The notes: generated by a model from the letters alone, not told the origin. A DNA stretch of 17,280 nt from Promethearchaeota archaeon (GCA_014729315.1 WJKD01000855.1:1-17280); one strand, 5' to 3'; counted from the stretch's first letter, positions 1 to 7,460 are shown. Program-made: numbers and translations.

Positions 1-333
1 CAAAAGAAGAGAGCTGCTCTAGCTGGATTACTTGTTTTGAAGCCGAAATTACTCGTTCTCGATGAACCGTTTGCGAACCTGGATTTTAAATCGATTTACA
101 ATCATCTTGAGATAATAGAGAAACTAAGAAAGGAGAATAACATGACCATCTTATTTACTTCTCATAATTTATTTTTTGTAGAGAACTGGGCAGAAAGAAT
201 GCTCCTTTTGAATAGTGGCAAAAAAATATTTGAAGGATCGCCCCAAGAAGGCCTCTCTTTACCACAAGTGCAAAAAACAATGGGTTCGTATCAAAATATA
301 AAAAACTTGATAGATAAAAGTCGAAATATCTAA
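1..333 (+). CDS. ABC transporter ATP-binding protein, C-terminal part (CbiO/EcfA-like)
   Basis: The frame is open from the first base of the window, so this is the 3' part of a gene that starts outside. The 110 visible residues begin with QKKRAALAG, the tail of an LSGGQ-type signature. They continue with a Walker B and D-loop (LLVLDEPFANLD, about residues 18-29) and the switch histidine in TSHN. This order is diagnostic of ABC ATPases. The QKKRAALAG wording and the short C-terminal tail resemble the ATPases of cobalt/ECF-type importers, which is a family-level guess because the Walker A, Q-loop and transmembrane partners lie outside. The protein would energise transport on the cytoplasmic face of the membrane. 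The gene ends in TAA and converges on the next gene with a 44 bp gap. ABC ATPase identity is certain; the substrate is unknown. Confidence 0.93.
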   Translation, partial: QKKRAALAGLLVLKPKLLVLDEPFANLDFKSIYNHLEIIEKLRKENNMTILFTSHNLFFVENWAERMLLLNSGKKIFEGSPQEGLSLPQVQKTMGSYQNIKNLIDKSRNI

Positions 334-377
334 TTCTTAAATATTTATCGTGTTTTTAGGCATTTGTTATATTTTCT

Positions 378-848
378 TTATTTAAGCAGTATTTGGTGCT
401 TGCAGTTGTCATCTTTATCCTTCCGGTATTTCATTAGTTCGTAACTCAAATTCGGATTTAATTCTTTTGCGACCTTATTTAAAAATACGAGTGGCCCGCT
501 TCGACAAAATTGCTCGGGGTCAATCCCAATTATTTTTGCGGCTTCGTAGATAGGACATCGTTCTATTTGGAAGATAACCGAAAAATTACTCTGAGTATCT
601 GGATCCACGCCCATCCCTAAACTTTCGTGAATAGTTGTTAGTTGCGAAAACGCAGCCTTTGCGTCAAATTGATTCGTCACAGCTTTTTCTTTCATCAATT
701 TACCTTGTTTAGCTGCCAATTCTTCGCTCATTTTTGTGTTTAGATCCAAAGCCTTTTGGACTCCAAATTCGTCGGAAACCGTCTTGAAATACGCATTAAA
801 GAAAATAAAAGCGTTTTTTGCTCCTCCAAATAATTCCATATATAACAT
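378..848 (-). CDS. L-2-amino-thiazoline-4-carboxylic acid hydrolase-like protein
   Basis: This 156-residue protein has the layout I associate with the ATC hydrolase family: a helical N-terminal half, then a conserved cysteine in ERCPIYEAAK (about residue 98), a second in EQFCRSG (about 114), and a C-terminal strand ending DNCKHQI with a third cysteine. The named activity opens the thiazoline ring on a route to L-cysteine. Most archaeal members are uncharacterised and may only share the fold, so the substrate is not assigned. The start is the ATG at 848; a second in-frame ATG follows three codons later. A TATA-like box at 869-882 places transcription initiation almost on the ATG, so the mRNA is probably leaderless. 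No signal peptide or membrane segment is evident. The gene stands alone, convergent with the ABC ATPase. Confidence 0.62.
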   Translation of the reverse strand: MLYMELFGGAKNAFIFFNAYFKTVSDEFGVQKALDLNTKMSEELAAKQGKLMKEKAVTNQFDAKAAFSQLTTIHESLGMGVDPDTQSNFSVIFQIERCPIYEAAKIIGIDPEQFCRSGPLVFLNKVAKELNPNLSYELMKYRKDKDDNCKHQILLK

Positions 849-1175
849 GACTTTTATAGATGATTCTCTTTATAATTTTTCTCTTTTTTAATTTCTATCT
901 AATTAATATTTCATTTGATTTCAAAGATTGTAAAACCGTAAAATTTCAGATTCAAATAAGAATAATTTGTATAAAAATATATCTAGAGTTTTTCGATTTC
1001 TCTTCTTGTCTTTCTTTCGTAATATTCCGATTAATTTCGTGAGTTTAGTTCTTGTATTAGAACTGTCTTCATTTAAGATGTCTTTAGCTTCAAATGATTG
1101 ATTTTCCAATTTTTTTCTTTTCGGAAAATTCAAATAAATTTAAACTATAATTGTTATATAAATAGGGGAATAACC
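849..1175. other. Divergent intergenic region, AT-rich, no convincing gene
   Basis: These 327 bases separate the hydrolase-like gene (minus) from the longin-like gene (plus). They hold the hydrolase TATA-like box on one side. On the other side, near 1137-1165, are TATA-like runs (AAATTTAAACTATAA and TTATATAAATA) that could serve the plus-strand gene. A 70-codon minus-strand ORF (1133-921, TTG start, no ribosome-binding site) is very lysine-rich and resembles nothing I know; I do not accept it as a gene. Confidence 0.5.
869..882 (-). promoter_or_regulatory. TATA-like box of the ATC hydrolase-like gene
   Basis: On the minus strand this reads AAAAATTATAAAGA. It lies about 25 bases upstream of the ATG at 848, the usual distance from an archaeal TATA box to the transcription start, which suggests a leaderless message. 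Assignment rests on position and composition only. Confidence 0.4.
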
Positions 1176-1622
1176 TTGCATCTCGTACTTACTTTTTTTC
1201 ACAGATTTAAAGGTCCAGAAATAATTTTCAGTTATCCGCTTGGATTAGAAAGCGAGATCGAAAACAAAATTATCAGATTTTTTGATTTAGACTTAGACGA
1301 GACCTTTTTCGAAATAATCTTGATTAATCAACAACAGAGAATTATCAATCTTTATTTCGAAATTTATTCGAAATGGGCGCGGGGCAATGTTGAGATGTTA
1401 ATGCTCTCGATGATAGTAAACCAAAAGTTCGAACATTTTAACGAGCAAATGTACGATTTCCTCCGAACAGCTAAAAAGATGATTGTCGAGACAGAAGACA
1501 TCTACAAAGCATTTTACAAAAACGACGATTTTTACGACAAAGACATGGAAATCGATATATATTACGAAATTTTAAAAAAGATCCTCGTGGAGAGCATAGA
1601 TGGCTTAATTAAGGTTATTTAA
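1176..1622 (+). CDS. Small longin-like protein (probable), function unknown
   Basis: The chosen start is the TTG at 1176, preceded by AGGGGAA six to seven bases upstream, giving 148 residues. The frame is open back to 1098, but that extension is intergenic-like. The N-terminus, LTFFHRFKGPEIIFSYP, has the strand-turn-strand with a Gly-Pro-x-Ile...Tyr-Pro pattern seen at the start of longin and Nprl2/3-like domains (GPKI...P), which are common in Asgard archaea. The middle holds hydrophobic strand/helix segments, and the tail is acidic (KNDDFYDKDMEID) followed by a helix. There is no membrane segment. In eukaryotes such domains act with Roadblock proteins as GTPase regulators, and two Roadblock-like genes lie nearby on the other strand. 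The longin call is inference from a short motif; a stand-alone archaeal family of unknown role is possible. Confidence 0.5.
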   Translation: MHLVLTFFHRFKGPEIIFSYPLGLESEIENKIIRFFDLDLDETFFEIILINQQQRIINLYFEIYSKWARGNVEMLMLSMIVNQKFEHFNEQMYDFLRTAKKMIVETEDIYKAFYKNDDFYDKDMEIDIYYEILKKILVESIDGLIKVI

Positions 1623-2128
1623 ATTTTTTTGAAAAAAGATTTTTCATTAAAAACAACCGAACAATTATTTTAATTTCCTTTTACCGATATTTTACAGATT
1701 ATGTAAATCGATTTCTACTGATAAAATAGTACAAATAATTTTATTATTATGGAAAGATATATTATACTGGGAAGACGATGAAAGAACATCGCGTATTTAT
1801 CGAGGTCTTTTCCGATCGTATACGCCTAAACGCGTGAGATGACTAAAAGAGCAAAAAAATACGCACATCTCGAGTTTAATAATCAGCAACACGACTGCAA
1901 TATATAAATGGGCTCTTTATCGAGTAAAGGTTAATCCAAACGATGAGACTAGAGTCAGCAACCCAGGTTGCAGACATGATTATGTCCCCACACGCATAGA
2001 AATTATTGCCTTACACGAGAGAACGGTTTTGATTTATGGTATAATCCTATAAATGAGAAAATTGTGTTAGTGTGTAGGCTACAATATATGCTCCTTTCTT
2101 TTTTAAACGAAAATTAGCAAAGACAAAA
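1623..2128. other. Long intergenic region between convergent genes, with a hairpin-rich core
   Basis: No ORF with a standard start and recognisable product is present in these 506 bases. The flanks (1623-1750 and about 2050-2128) are AT-rich and featureless. The core, about 1751-2050, is visibly richer in G and C than ordinary intergenic DNA here and contains several inverted repeats (see the ncRNA entry). In frame from 1651 to 2052 the plus strand has a single stop, TGA at 1840-1842, before TAA at 2050-2052, so a degraded protein gene is the main alternative to an RNA. Confidence 0.5.
1776..1986 (+). ncRNA. Candidate structured RNA of unknown class
   Basis: Successive inverted repeats are visible. 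CGATG/CATCG lies at 1776-1791. GCGTAT/ATACGC (1791-1796 with 1820-1825) encloses ATCG/CGAT (1799-1802 with 1813-1816). GAGATG/CATCTC pairs 1836-1841 with 1866-1871, alternating with AAAGAGC/GCTCTTT (1846-1852 with 1912-1918). GACT/AGTC is at 1947-1956, GCAACC/GGTTGC at 1958-1971 and GACAT/ATGTC at 1973-1986. In AT-rich archaeal genomes such GC islands between genes are often RNAs. I looked for tRNA T-arms, the SRP helix 8 motif, RNase P CR-I/CR-V and C/D boxes and found none. The strand is arbitrary because the repeats are symmetric. The region could instead be a decayed gene. Confidence 0.3.
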
Positions 2129-2599
2129 TTAGTGAAGTCCCAATGGATCTGGGCTAAACAATTTTTTTAATTCCTCGCCCATAGCTCCCTCTTCCTTGCC
2201 GAGGTATCTAATTAAAATGGAAGCGACTTTAGGCGACCATTTTTTTAAAAGGGCGCGAATAAAACCTATCTGTACGTTTAGATCTGTTGCGACGCATAAA
2301 ACTCCCACACCAGCCTTTACGGAAAAGATCATACCCTGATTATATTCCGTAATTTGAAGGTTTATATCTCCGTATCCCAAGACAAGACCTTGCTCCTCTC
2401 CTGCAGTAAACACCGCACCTCCTATTGCCCCGATTTTATCGATTGATATTTCGGCGTCTTTACTAAAACTAAATTTAGACTTACTTAGCACGGTTATTCC
2501 CATATCGTCGATGATCAAGGCATATTTTATACCTGCTGTGCTATTAATGATTTTTGTGAGAATCTTATTTAATATCTGTTCGTCTTGAGAGTAACTCAG
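2129..2599 (-). CDS. Roadblock/LC7 domain protein (CTG start)
   Basis: This 156-residue protein shows a full Roadblock/LC7 fold: an N-terminal helix (ILNKILTKIINSTAGIKY), the strand-turn-strand ALIIDDMGITVLS, the long helix IDKIGAIGGAVFTAGEEQG, then LQITEYNQGMIFSVKAG and a closing helix after VGVLCVATDLNVQIGF. A C-terminal tail of about 40 residues follows (LLKKWSPKVASILIRYL...). Archaeal Roadblock proteins are thought to dimerise and regulate small Ras-like GTPases, as MglB does. The first helix is encoded upstream of the first standard start codon in frame (TTG at 2518). The frame opens at a stop at 2627-2629 and offers no ATG, GTG or TTG before that TTG. CTG at 2597-2599 is preceded by AGGTGATC with 5 nt spacing, so I place the start there. 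No GTPase gene is in the window. Confidence 0.88.
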   Translation of the reverse strand: MSYSQDEQILNKILTKIINSTAGIKYALIIDDMGITVLSKSKFSFSKDAEISIDKIGAIGGAVFTAGEEQGLVLGYGDINLQITEYNQGMIFSVKAGVGVLCVATDLNVQIGFIRALLKKWSPKVASILIRYLGKEEGAMGEELKKLFSPDPLGLH

Positions 2600-2604
2600 C
2601 TTGT

Positions 2605-2612
2605 GATCACCT
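2605..2612 (-). promoter_or_regulatory. Strong ribosome-binding site fixing a CTG start
   Basis: The minus strand reads AGGTGATC, an eight-base match to the complement of the archaeal 16S 3' end, followed by ACAAG and then CTG at 2599-2597. It is the longest such match in the window and selects the CTG as initiator of the Roadblock gene. Confidence 0.7.
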
Positions 2613-2835
2613 GGTTTTTTCGTATATCAAAAATCATGTAAGGGAATCTTTTTATTTTTTAATTTTTTTTTAAATTACTTTTTCTTTCGTTTTTATATAT
2701 CATTTAAAGTATATTAACTAAATGATCCCCAATGATGTCTTATTCAGATATATAATTCATGTTTAATAAAGCCTTGTTGCATAAAGTATGTGCTTACAAC
2801 CGCAACGAATAAAGTTTTTGACATTATTTTCTGTT

Positions 2836-3183
2836 TCAAAACAAGGTTTGATTTTCGATAATGCTTTTCAATTGTTTAAATCGATTGATATAATCGTATG
2901 ACTTCTCCAATAATAAATACAACCTAACATTTTTGGTTTTATCTAATGCTCGCATTACTTTCATGTAATTCGAATCCGTTTTGATATAAGAGTCGTCTTC
3001 CTTAATAGCAGCTAATGCCAGATGGTTTTCATGAATGTGAAAATTATCCACCGCCTTCGATGCTATTGGAAAGCCATTTCGATCGCATAAAACCCCTGCT
3101 ACAAAATTTGGAAAAACATTTTTTATTTGTCCTAAAAACGAGTTTAAATCTTCTTGATTAACTAATTCTTTCAGAATTCTCAC
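2836..3183 (-). CDS. Short Roadblock/LC7-like protein
   Basis: This 115-residue protein opens with a helix (LNSFLGQIKNVFP), then the typical Roadblock hairpin FVAGVLCDRNGFPIASKA, a central helix (HENHLALAAIKED), and a strand/helix end (NVRLYLLLEKSYDYINRFKQL). It is shorter and more divergent than its neighbour and lacks the C-terminal tail, resembling the single-domain Roadblock proteins of Asgard archaea. It may form homo- or heterodimers with GTPase partners or with the neighbouring Roadblock protein; that is inference. The GTG at 3183 is the longest standard start, and a TATA-like stretch at 3203-3212 would allow a leaderless message beginning there. However, the GTG is part of GGTGA (3180-3184), and CTG at 3174-3172 lies 5 nt after it, so initiation at CTG (112 residues) is equally possible. 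Confidence 0.72.
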   Translation of the reverse strand: MRILKELVNQEDLNSFLGQIKNVFPNFVAGVLCDRNGFPIASKAVDNFHIHENHLALAAIKEDDSYIKTDSNYMKVMRALDKTKNVRLYLLLEKSYDYINRFKQLKSIIENQTLF

Positions 3184-3380
3184 CGTACAATCTTAAGTAC
3201 CGATATTTAAGAAAGAATAGTAAAAAGCCATCATAAAATGATATATTACGAAGATATTACGGTCTTTATCAGCATGATAGCAATAATGGTTGATAACAAT
3301 TTTACACTAACAAAACTTAATATAGAGCGAAACGAAAAGATTTTGAAAAAATAGAAATAGTTACTTTCCTTCAAAAATGT

Positions 3381-6197
3381 TCATGACAGCGTTAATAAGA
3401 CGACAAATTTGCTTCCTCTTGTGGAATCTCCTTTAATTCTATCTTCGACCCATATCGACCCGTTGTAAGATTTGATTATCTTTTTTACTAAGGATAATCC
3501 AATACCCATTCCTCCCGTGGTTTTATCTTTATCAGGGCTTCTATTAAACACTATAATTTTCCTTTCTTCTTCTATACCGATGCCATTATCTTCAAACTCC
3601 ATCCTCAAATCTTCCTTTTGGTTCTCGTTTGTTCTTAAAACTTTAATCCATAACTTAATTTGATCTCTTTCGTTATGGACAATTCCATTAATCAATAGAT
3701 TGTCGAAAACATCTAAAAGTAAGTCGTTCCCTTTTACAGCTAATGTATCCTCCGGAAAGTATAAACTGAATTCAATGTCTCTTCCTTTAAATCGTTTTTT
3801 AATGTTTTTTATTGATTTTTTTAGAAGTTGAATCGGATCGACGGATTTTATGGTATGCTCTTGCTTTTCAATCATCGATAATTTTCGCACATTTGATATT
3901 AACAATGCTCCACGCTCCGCTTGATCTTTAATGGTGTTAATCATTTCTAGGGTTTCCATTGATTCGCTCTCTTTGTTCTTCCATAACTCCATCAATTGCG
4001 TAGACGATTTAATGTTATTTAAAATATTTCCCATGTCGTGAGCAAGTAAATCTTTGTAAAATTCTGCTCTATCGTAGGCACTTTGTATCCTTTGTTCCAT
4101 CTTTTTCCTATTAGTAATATTACGAGTTATCGTTAATACTGTTTTCACGTTCCCATCGTCGTCTAATTCGGGAATTATTTTGTTTTCGTAATAGTCCATG
4201 TCCCCGTCTGGCGTTGGATAACAAACTTCGTACCTTTTTTCTTTCCCAGAATTAAATACCGATATTAACGCCTTTTCCCAACCATTAACGACAGATTCCG
4301 GCATACCTAATTCCCTATTAGTTTTTCCTAAAAACTCCTCTTGCTTTATACCTAATTCCTCCTCTACAATAGGATTTATATAAAGATGTCTTAAATTTTT
4401 ATCAAATCTGGCGATAGTGTCAGTGCTCATCCTTAGGATTGTATCTAACTGTCTTTCTGTCTTTCTTCTTTCCGTAATGTCCCTAGCGATTCCACAAATG
4501 CCGTAAACCTCTCCTTCTGAGTCTTTCAATGGGACTTTTATAGTATGGAAAGTATGTAGAATCTCCCCAACGGGCTTTGAGGTGATTTCCTCACTAATAT
4601 TCCCTTTAAGAACTTGTTTATCTTCTTCAATTATGCGCTTAGCAACCGACTCTCCGAAGAGTTCAATGTCAGTTTTGCCAAATAATTCCTTTTCCTTAAT
4701 ATCAAATAATTTTTCCATCGCTCGATTAATTTTAGTATATTTTAACGATGTATCCTTGATAAAAATACAATCTTCTGCGGTAGAAAATACTGTTCTGAAT
4801 AATTCTTCGCTTTTTTTTAACTTTTCTTCTGCCTCCTTTCTTTCAGTTATATCTTGCACGAAGGCAAAGCCAAACTTTGGTTTTCCCTTCACATCTCGGA
4901 TAATTGACCCTGCAAGGTCAACCCATATTGTTTTTCCATTACGATGAATATAGCGCTTTATCATGTTATATCCATCTCTCTTGTTAGCCCACATCGCTTG
5001 AATAAGTTTCCATTCTTTTTCAAGATCCTCAGGATGAGTGAAATCTCCAAAATTCAAATCAAGTAATTCATCACGAGTATATCCAAGCATTTCTGCGATC
5101 GCTTCATTACAGTCAATTAAGTGCCCCTCCTCGTCAACTATCCCAATACCTATGGGTGAGCGATGAACAACTTCTCTAAACCGCTCTTCGCTTTCACTTA
5201 ATTGCTTTTTAGCGATTTTTTGATACTGAATTAATTTCATTAGTTTTATGTTATTATAGCTCAAGTTAGATATAATTGAAGCGAATTTGGTGTAGAAATC
5301 CATTACAGTCTTAACTTTTTCTCTACTCCATCTCGGTATTTTATTAAGCGCAGATAAGTATTGTTCTTCGTTAAATCCATATTTTTTTGCTTGTTCAGAA
5401 AAAAAATCGTAGTCTATTTCTTCGTCCTCGTAAAAAAATTGTCCAAGAAAAAAATGTCCCATTCGCTTACCTGCAACCATAATTGGAGTAGCAATGTCCC
5501 ATAAATTATTTTTACACTTATAGGTTAAATATTCTCCGGGTTTGGATTCGCTTGAAAGAAAAATATCGCTCTCAATACAGTTTTTTCTCGTTATAGGATG
5601 AGTTCTATGGAAAAGAGTACACACATCGCGCCACCCAGCTCCAACTAAAACATTGCCTTCGAGATCTATGATAGCCATTGGAATATCCGTCAATTTATTA
5701 AAATCATTCATTATTGACTGTAATTTCGAACTATCGATGATATCTTTTAATTTTACATTTTTCATGTCAATCTCAGAAAAAGAATCGTCATCTAGATTTA
5801 ATTGATATCTTTTTTCCAAACTGCGATTTTTATCAAAATTGATTATTCGCTCCGTTAGTTCTCGAATAAAGGTTATTTTATATTTTTCATCTTTCCAGTA
5901 TACTTCATCTGACGTAAGTTCTACGGGAAGACTAATTCCGTTTTTAGGATGGAGAATCGTTTTATATTGATATTCTGCACCTTTATTAAAATATCCACTT
6001 TCGTTTTTATAAAATAAATGTCCTATATTCATTCCTATCAATTCTTCTCTCTCATAGCCCGTTAGATCTAAGGCATTTTTATTCGCTTGCAGAATAGAAC
6101 CTTCAAAATTGGAAATTAAGTAGCTTTGGTTTTCAGATTTAATGAGACTTTCCAATTTTTCTTTTTCCTCTAAATGAGTTTTGCTTTTTTTTTTCAT
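3381..6197 (-). CDS. PAS/PocR multi-sensor histidine kinase
   Basis: This is a cytoplasmic sensor kinase of 938 residues without transmembrane segments. Domains in order: PAS 1 (about 13-115); a PocR ligand-binding domain (about 148-325) with cysteines C193, C207 and C228; PAS 2 (about 335-455, ending DITERKEAEEKL); PAS 3 (about 462-580, ending DITERRKTERQL); PAS 4 (about 585-698); a dimerisation/H-box region with phospho-acceptor His720 (YKDLLAHDMGNILNNI); and a HATPase domain with N-box (DNLLINGIVHN, about 832), G1 (DNGIGIEEE, 870) and G2 (GGMGIGLSL, 895). All motifs for autophosphorylation are present. The PocR cysteines suggest sensing of a small ligand or redox state, which is inference. 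The ATG at 6197 follows AGGA and lies 7 bp after the receiver gene, so the two form one operon and probably a phospho-relay pair. Confidence 0.95.
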   Translation of the reverse strand: MKKKSKTHLEEKEKLESLIKSENQSYLISNFEGSILQANKNALDLTGYEREELIGMNIGHLFYKNESGYFNKGAEYQYKTILHPKNGISLPVELTSDEVYWKDEKYKITFIRELTERIINFDKNRSLEKRYQLNLDDDSFSEIDMKNVKLKDIIDSSKLQSIMNDFNKLTDIPMAIIDLEGNVLVGAGWRDVCTLFHRTHPITRKNCIESDIFLSSESKPGEYLTYKCKNNLWDIATPIMVAGKRMGHFFLGQFFYEDEEIDYDFFSEQAKKYGFNEEQYLSALNKIPRWSREKVKTVMDFYTKFASIISNLSYNNIKLMKLIQYQKIAKKQLSESEERFREVVHRSPIGIGIVDEEGHLIDCNEAIAEMLGYTRDELLDLNFGDFTHPEDLEKEWKLIQAMWANKRDGYNMIKRYIHRNGKTIWVDLAGSIIRDVKGKPKFGFAFVQDITERKEAEEKLKKSEELFRTVFSTAEDCIFIKDTSLKYTKINRAMEKLFDIKEKELFGKTDIELFGESVAKRIIEEDKQVLKGNISEEITSKPVGEILHTFHTIKVPLKDSEGEVYGICGIARDITERRKTERQLDTILRMSTDTIARFDKNLRHLYINPIVEEELGIKQEEFLGKTNRELGMPESVVNGWEKALISVFNSGKEKRYEVCYPTPDGDMDYYENKIIPELDDDGNVKTVLTITRNITNRKKMEQRIQSAYDRAEFYKDLLAHDMGNILNNIKSSTQLMELWKNKESESMETLEMINTIKDQAERGALLISNVRKLSMIEKQEHTIKSVDPIQLLKKSIKNIKKRFKGRDIEFSLYFPEDTLAVKGNDLLLDVFDNLLINGIVHNERDQIKLWIKVLRTNENQKEDLRMEFEDNGIGIEEERKIIVFNRSPDKDKTTGGMGIGLSLVKKIIKSYNGSIWVEDRIKGDSTRGSKFVVLLTLS

Positions 6198-6204
6198 TTT
6201 AATC

Positions 6205-6594
6205 CTAATTTATACTATATACACTATTTAAATCAAAATCTATCACATTTTTGATAATATCTAATAACTCGTGAATGTCAAAAGGTTTATTAAGGAACGC
6301 TCGAGCTCCCGATGAGATTGCAATCTCTTTAACAGAAGCGTCTGCACTGGCAAAAATGATTATTGCATTTCGGTTTATTTTTAAAATCTCATACATCACC
6401 TCTAAACCATTTATCAAGGGCATCCTATAATCCAAAAGGGTGAGTTTGATGCTTTCGTGGTTTTTTTTATATTTTTCAATAGCTTCTTTACCACTTTTAG
6501 CGAACTCAAGGTTTTCTAAGCCTAATTGCTTTAAAATGAGTTTGTATAACCTTAACACGGCACGATCGTCGTCAGCAATTAAAATCTTGAAAAT
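6205..6594 (-). CDS. Stand-alone response regulator receiver protein (ATT start)
   Basis: This single REC domain of 129 residues has all key residues: the acidic triad D8-D9-D10 (KILIADDDR), phospho-acceptor D55 (LLDYRMP), S83 (FASAD) and K103-P104 (LNKPFD). There is no DNA-binding or enzymatic output domain, so it probably signals by protein contact, CheY-like, or relays phosphate. Choosing the first standard start, GTG at 6558, would delete strand 1 and the acidic triad. The frame between the stop at 6601-6603 and that GTG contains no ATG, GTG or TTG. ATT at 6592-6594 stands 6 nt after AGGTGA and gives the normal N-terminus (M)FKILIADDD, so AUU is the likely initiator. The gene is first in an operon with the histidine kinase; a TATA-like box is at 6630-6643. 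Confidence 0.92.
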   Translation of the reverse strand: MFKILIADDDRAVLRLYKLILKQLGLENLEFAKSGKEAIEKYKKNHESIKLTLLDYRMPLINGLEVMYEILKINRNAIIIFASADASVKEIAISSGARAFLNKPFDIHELLDIIKNVIDFDLNSVYSIN

Positions 6595-6600
6595 ATCCTC

Positions 6601-6606
6601 TCACCT
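6601..6606 (-). promoter_or_regulatory. Ribosome-binding site fixing an ATT start
   Basis: The minus strand reads AGGTGA, then GAGGAT, then ATT at 6594-6592. The TGA of this site is also the in-frame stop that closes the reading frame upstream, so initiation has to lie downstream of it. Confidence 0.65.
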
Positions 6607-6629
6607 ACTTAATTAGACTGAAGAAAGAA

Positions 6630-6643
6630 CTTTTATTTAAGTA
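6630..6643 (-). promoter_or_regulatory. TATA-like box of the receiver-kinase operon
   Basis: ACTTAAATAAAAG on the minus strand lies about 40 bases upstream of the ATT start. Initiation about 25 bases downstream would give a leader of about 15-20 nt that just includes the AGGTGA site, in agreement with the proposed start. Position-based inference. Confidence 0.45.
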
Positions 6644-6834
6644 TTTTGAGTTACTTTTTTAAAGAATATAAAAGCGTTCGCTTATAAAATAGTGTTTTTC
6701 GAGCGTGTTCGTAAAAATATACGATTTCTAAAAATCAAATGTATTCAGAGATTTTTTACTTTTTATAAATATCTCATGAAAAAGCCGTTGGTAAGCGATC
6801 GCTCTATCAAGAATTTAGGTATAAATAAATAAAA
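6644..6834. other. Intergenic region upstream of the receiver gene
   Basis: AT-rich DNA between the end of the molybdoenzyme gene and the receiver promoter. I see no ORF, RNA or clear repeat in it. Confidence 0.4.
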
Positions 6835-7428
6835 TTAATCGTCATGCGAATATCTTTGCTCCCTCCACGGATCTGCCTTGTTCGAATATCCGCCCTTTTC
6901 CCAATATCCTAACCTATCTTCTTTCAAAAAAGTGATCTTTAAGACCCATTTAGCCGATTTGTAGAAATAGAGTTCGGGAATCAACGCTCTGACGGGACCT
7001 CCGTGCTTATCCCCTAGCGCTACTCCGTCGTATTTCAACGCTAACATCGCCGTCTCGGATTTAATCTTTTGTAAAGGGACAGTTGTGGTAAATCCACCGT
7101 CAGCGCAGTAAAATTCCACATAATTTGCGCTAATTTTTGGTTTTACTATGCTTAAAAGTTTCTTAAACGATAATCCGCTCCATTTTGTGTCGAATTTGCT
7201 CCACGAGGTCACGCAATGAATGTCAACGATTTGTTCTTCGTCTTGAAGTTCTTTTAACTCGTCAAGCGTGAAAATTCTTGGATTTTCCACTTCTCCCGTT
7301 GCTTCTAAAGTGTAAACCTCTCTCTCAATGTGGGCAACTCTTCCCTTTTGGAGGACGGGGAACCTATCTGTGAGATGCTGGCCGGGAGGTAATCTTGGTC
7401 GTTTATCGTTCTCAGTGTTATTTTCCAT
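6835..7428 (-). CDS. Sulfite oxidase-like molybdopterin-dependent oxidoreductase
   Basis: This 197-residue protein of the short SUOX-fold group has the molybdenum-cofactor domain only, with no haem and no C-terminal dimerisation domain. The Mo-ligand cysteine is C72 in the characteristic DIHCVTSWSKFD. GPVRALIPELYFYKSAKWV near residues 145-163 is the second family block, where basic residues contact the pterin phosphate. No twin-arginine or Sec signal is visible, so it should be cytoplasmic. The natural substrate of this group is unsettled; proposals include reduction of oxidised methionine or small S- or N-oxides, so I do not call it a sulfite oxidase. The ATG at 7428 is supported by the full N-terminal block (RLPPGQHLTDRFPVL), typical of the group. 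It is divergent from the acyl-CoA dehydrogenase with 129 bp between; a TATA-like box is at 7461-7474. Confidence 0.88.
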   Translation of the reverse strand: MENNTENDKRPRLPPGQHLTDRFPVLQKGRVAHIEREVYTLEATGEVENPRIFTLDELKELQDEEQIVDIHCVTSWSKFDTKWSGLSFKKLLSIVKPKISANYVEFYCADGGFTTTVPLQKIKSETAMLALKYDGVALGDKHGGPVRALIPELYFYKSAKWVLKITFLKEDRLGYWEKGGYSNKADPWREQRYSHDD

Positions 7429-7460
7429 ACCTAATATCTGAACTTATACTTTCTAAAACT

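Noticed and set aside
860..1042. 60-codon plus-strand ORF of Phe/Ile/Leu
   Set aside because: Composition is simply translated T-rich DNA; it overlaps the promoter of the hydrolase-like gene.
921..1133. 70-codon minus-strand ORF (TTG start), Lys-rich
   Set aside because: No ribosome-binding site, no recognisable family, composition expected of AT-rich DNA, and it lies across the probable promoter of the plus-strand longin-like gene.
1941..1961. Hammerhead ribozyme core (CGATGAGACT...AGTCAGCAAC)
   Set aside because: It resembles CUGAUGA-stem II, but the following GAAA is AGCAA and no cleavage-site stem III is apparent.
1740..2080. tRNA, SRP RNA, RNase P RNA, C/D or H/ACA RNA in the hairpin-rich island
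   Set aside because: I found no T-arm consensus, no SRP helix 8 motif, no RNase P CR-I or CR-V sequence, and no paired C and D boxes on either strand, so no known class is assigned.
3472..4947. Two plus-strand ORFs antisense to the histidine kinase
   Set aside because: The kinase frame is intact with all motifs; the antisense frames have Ser/Leu-rich shadow composition.
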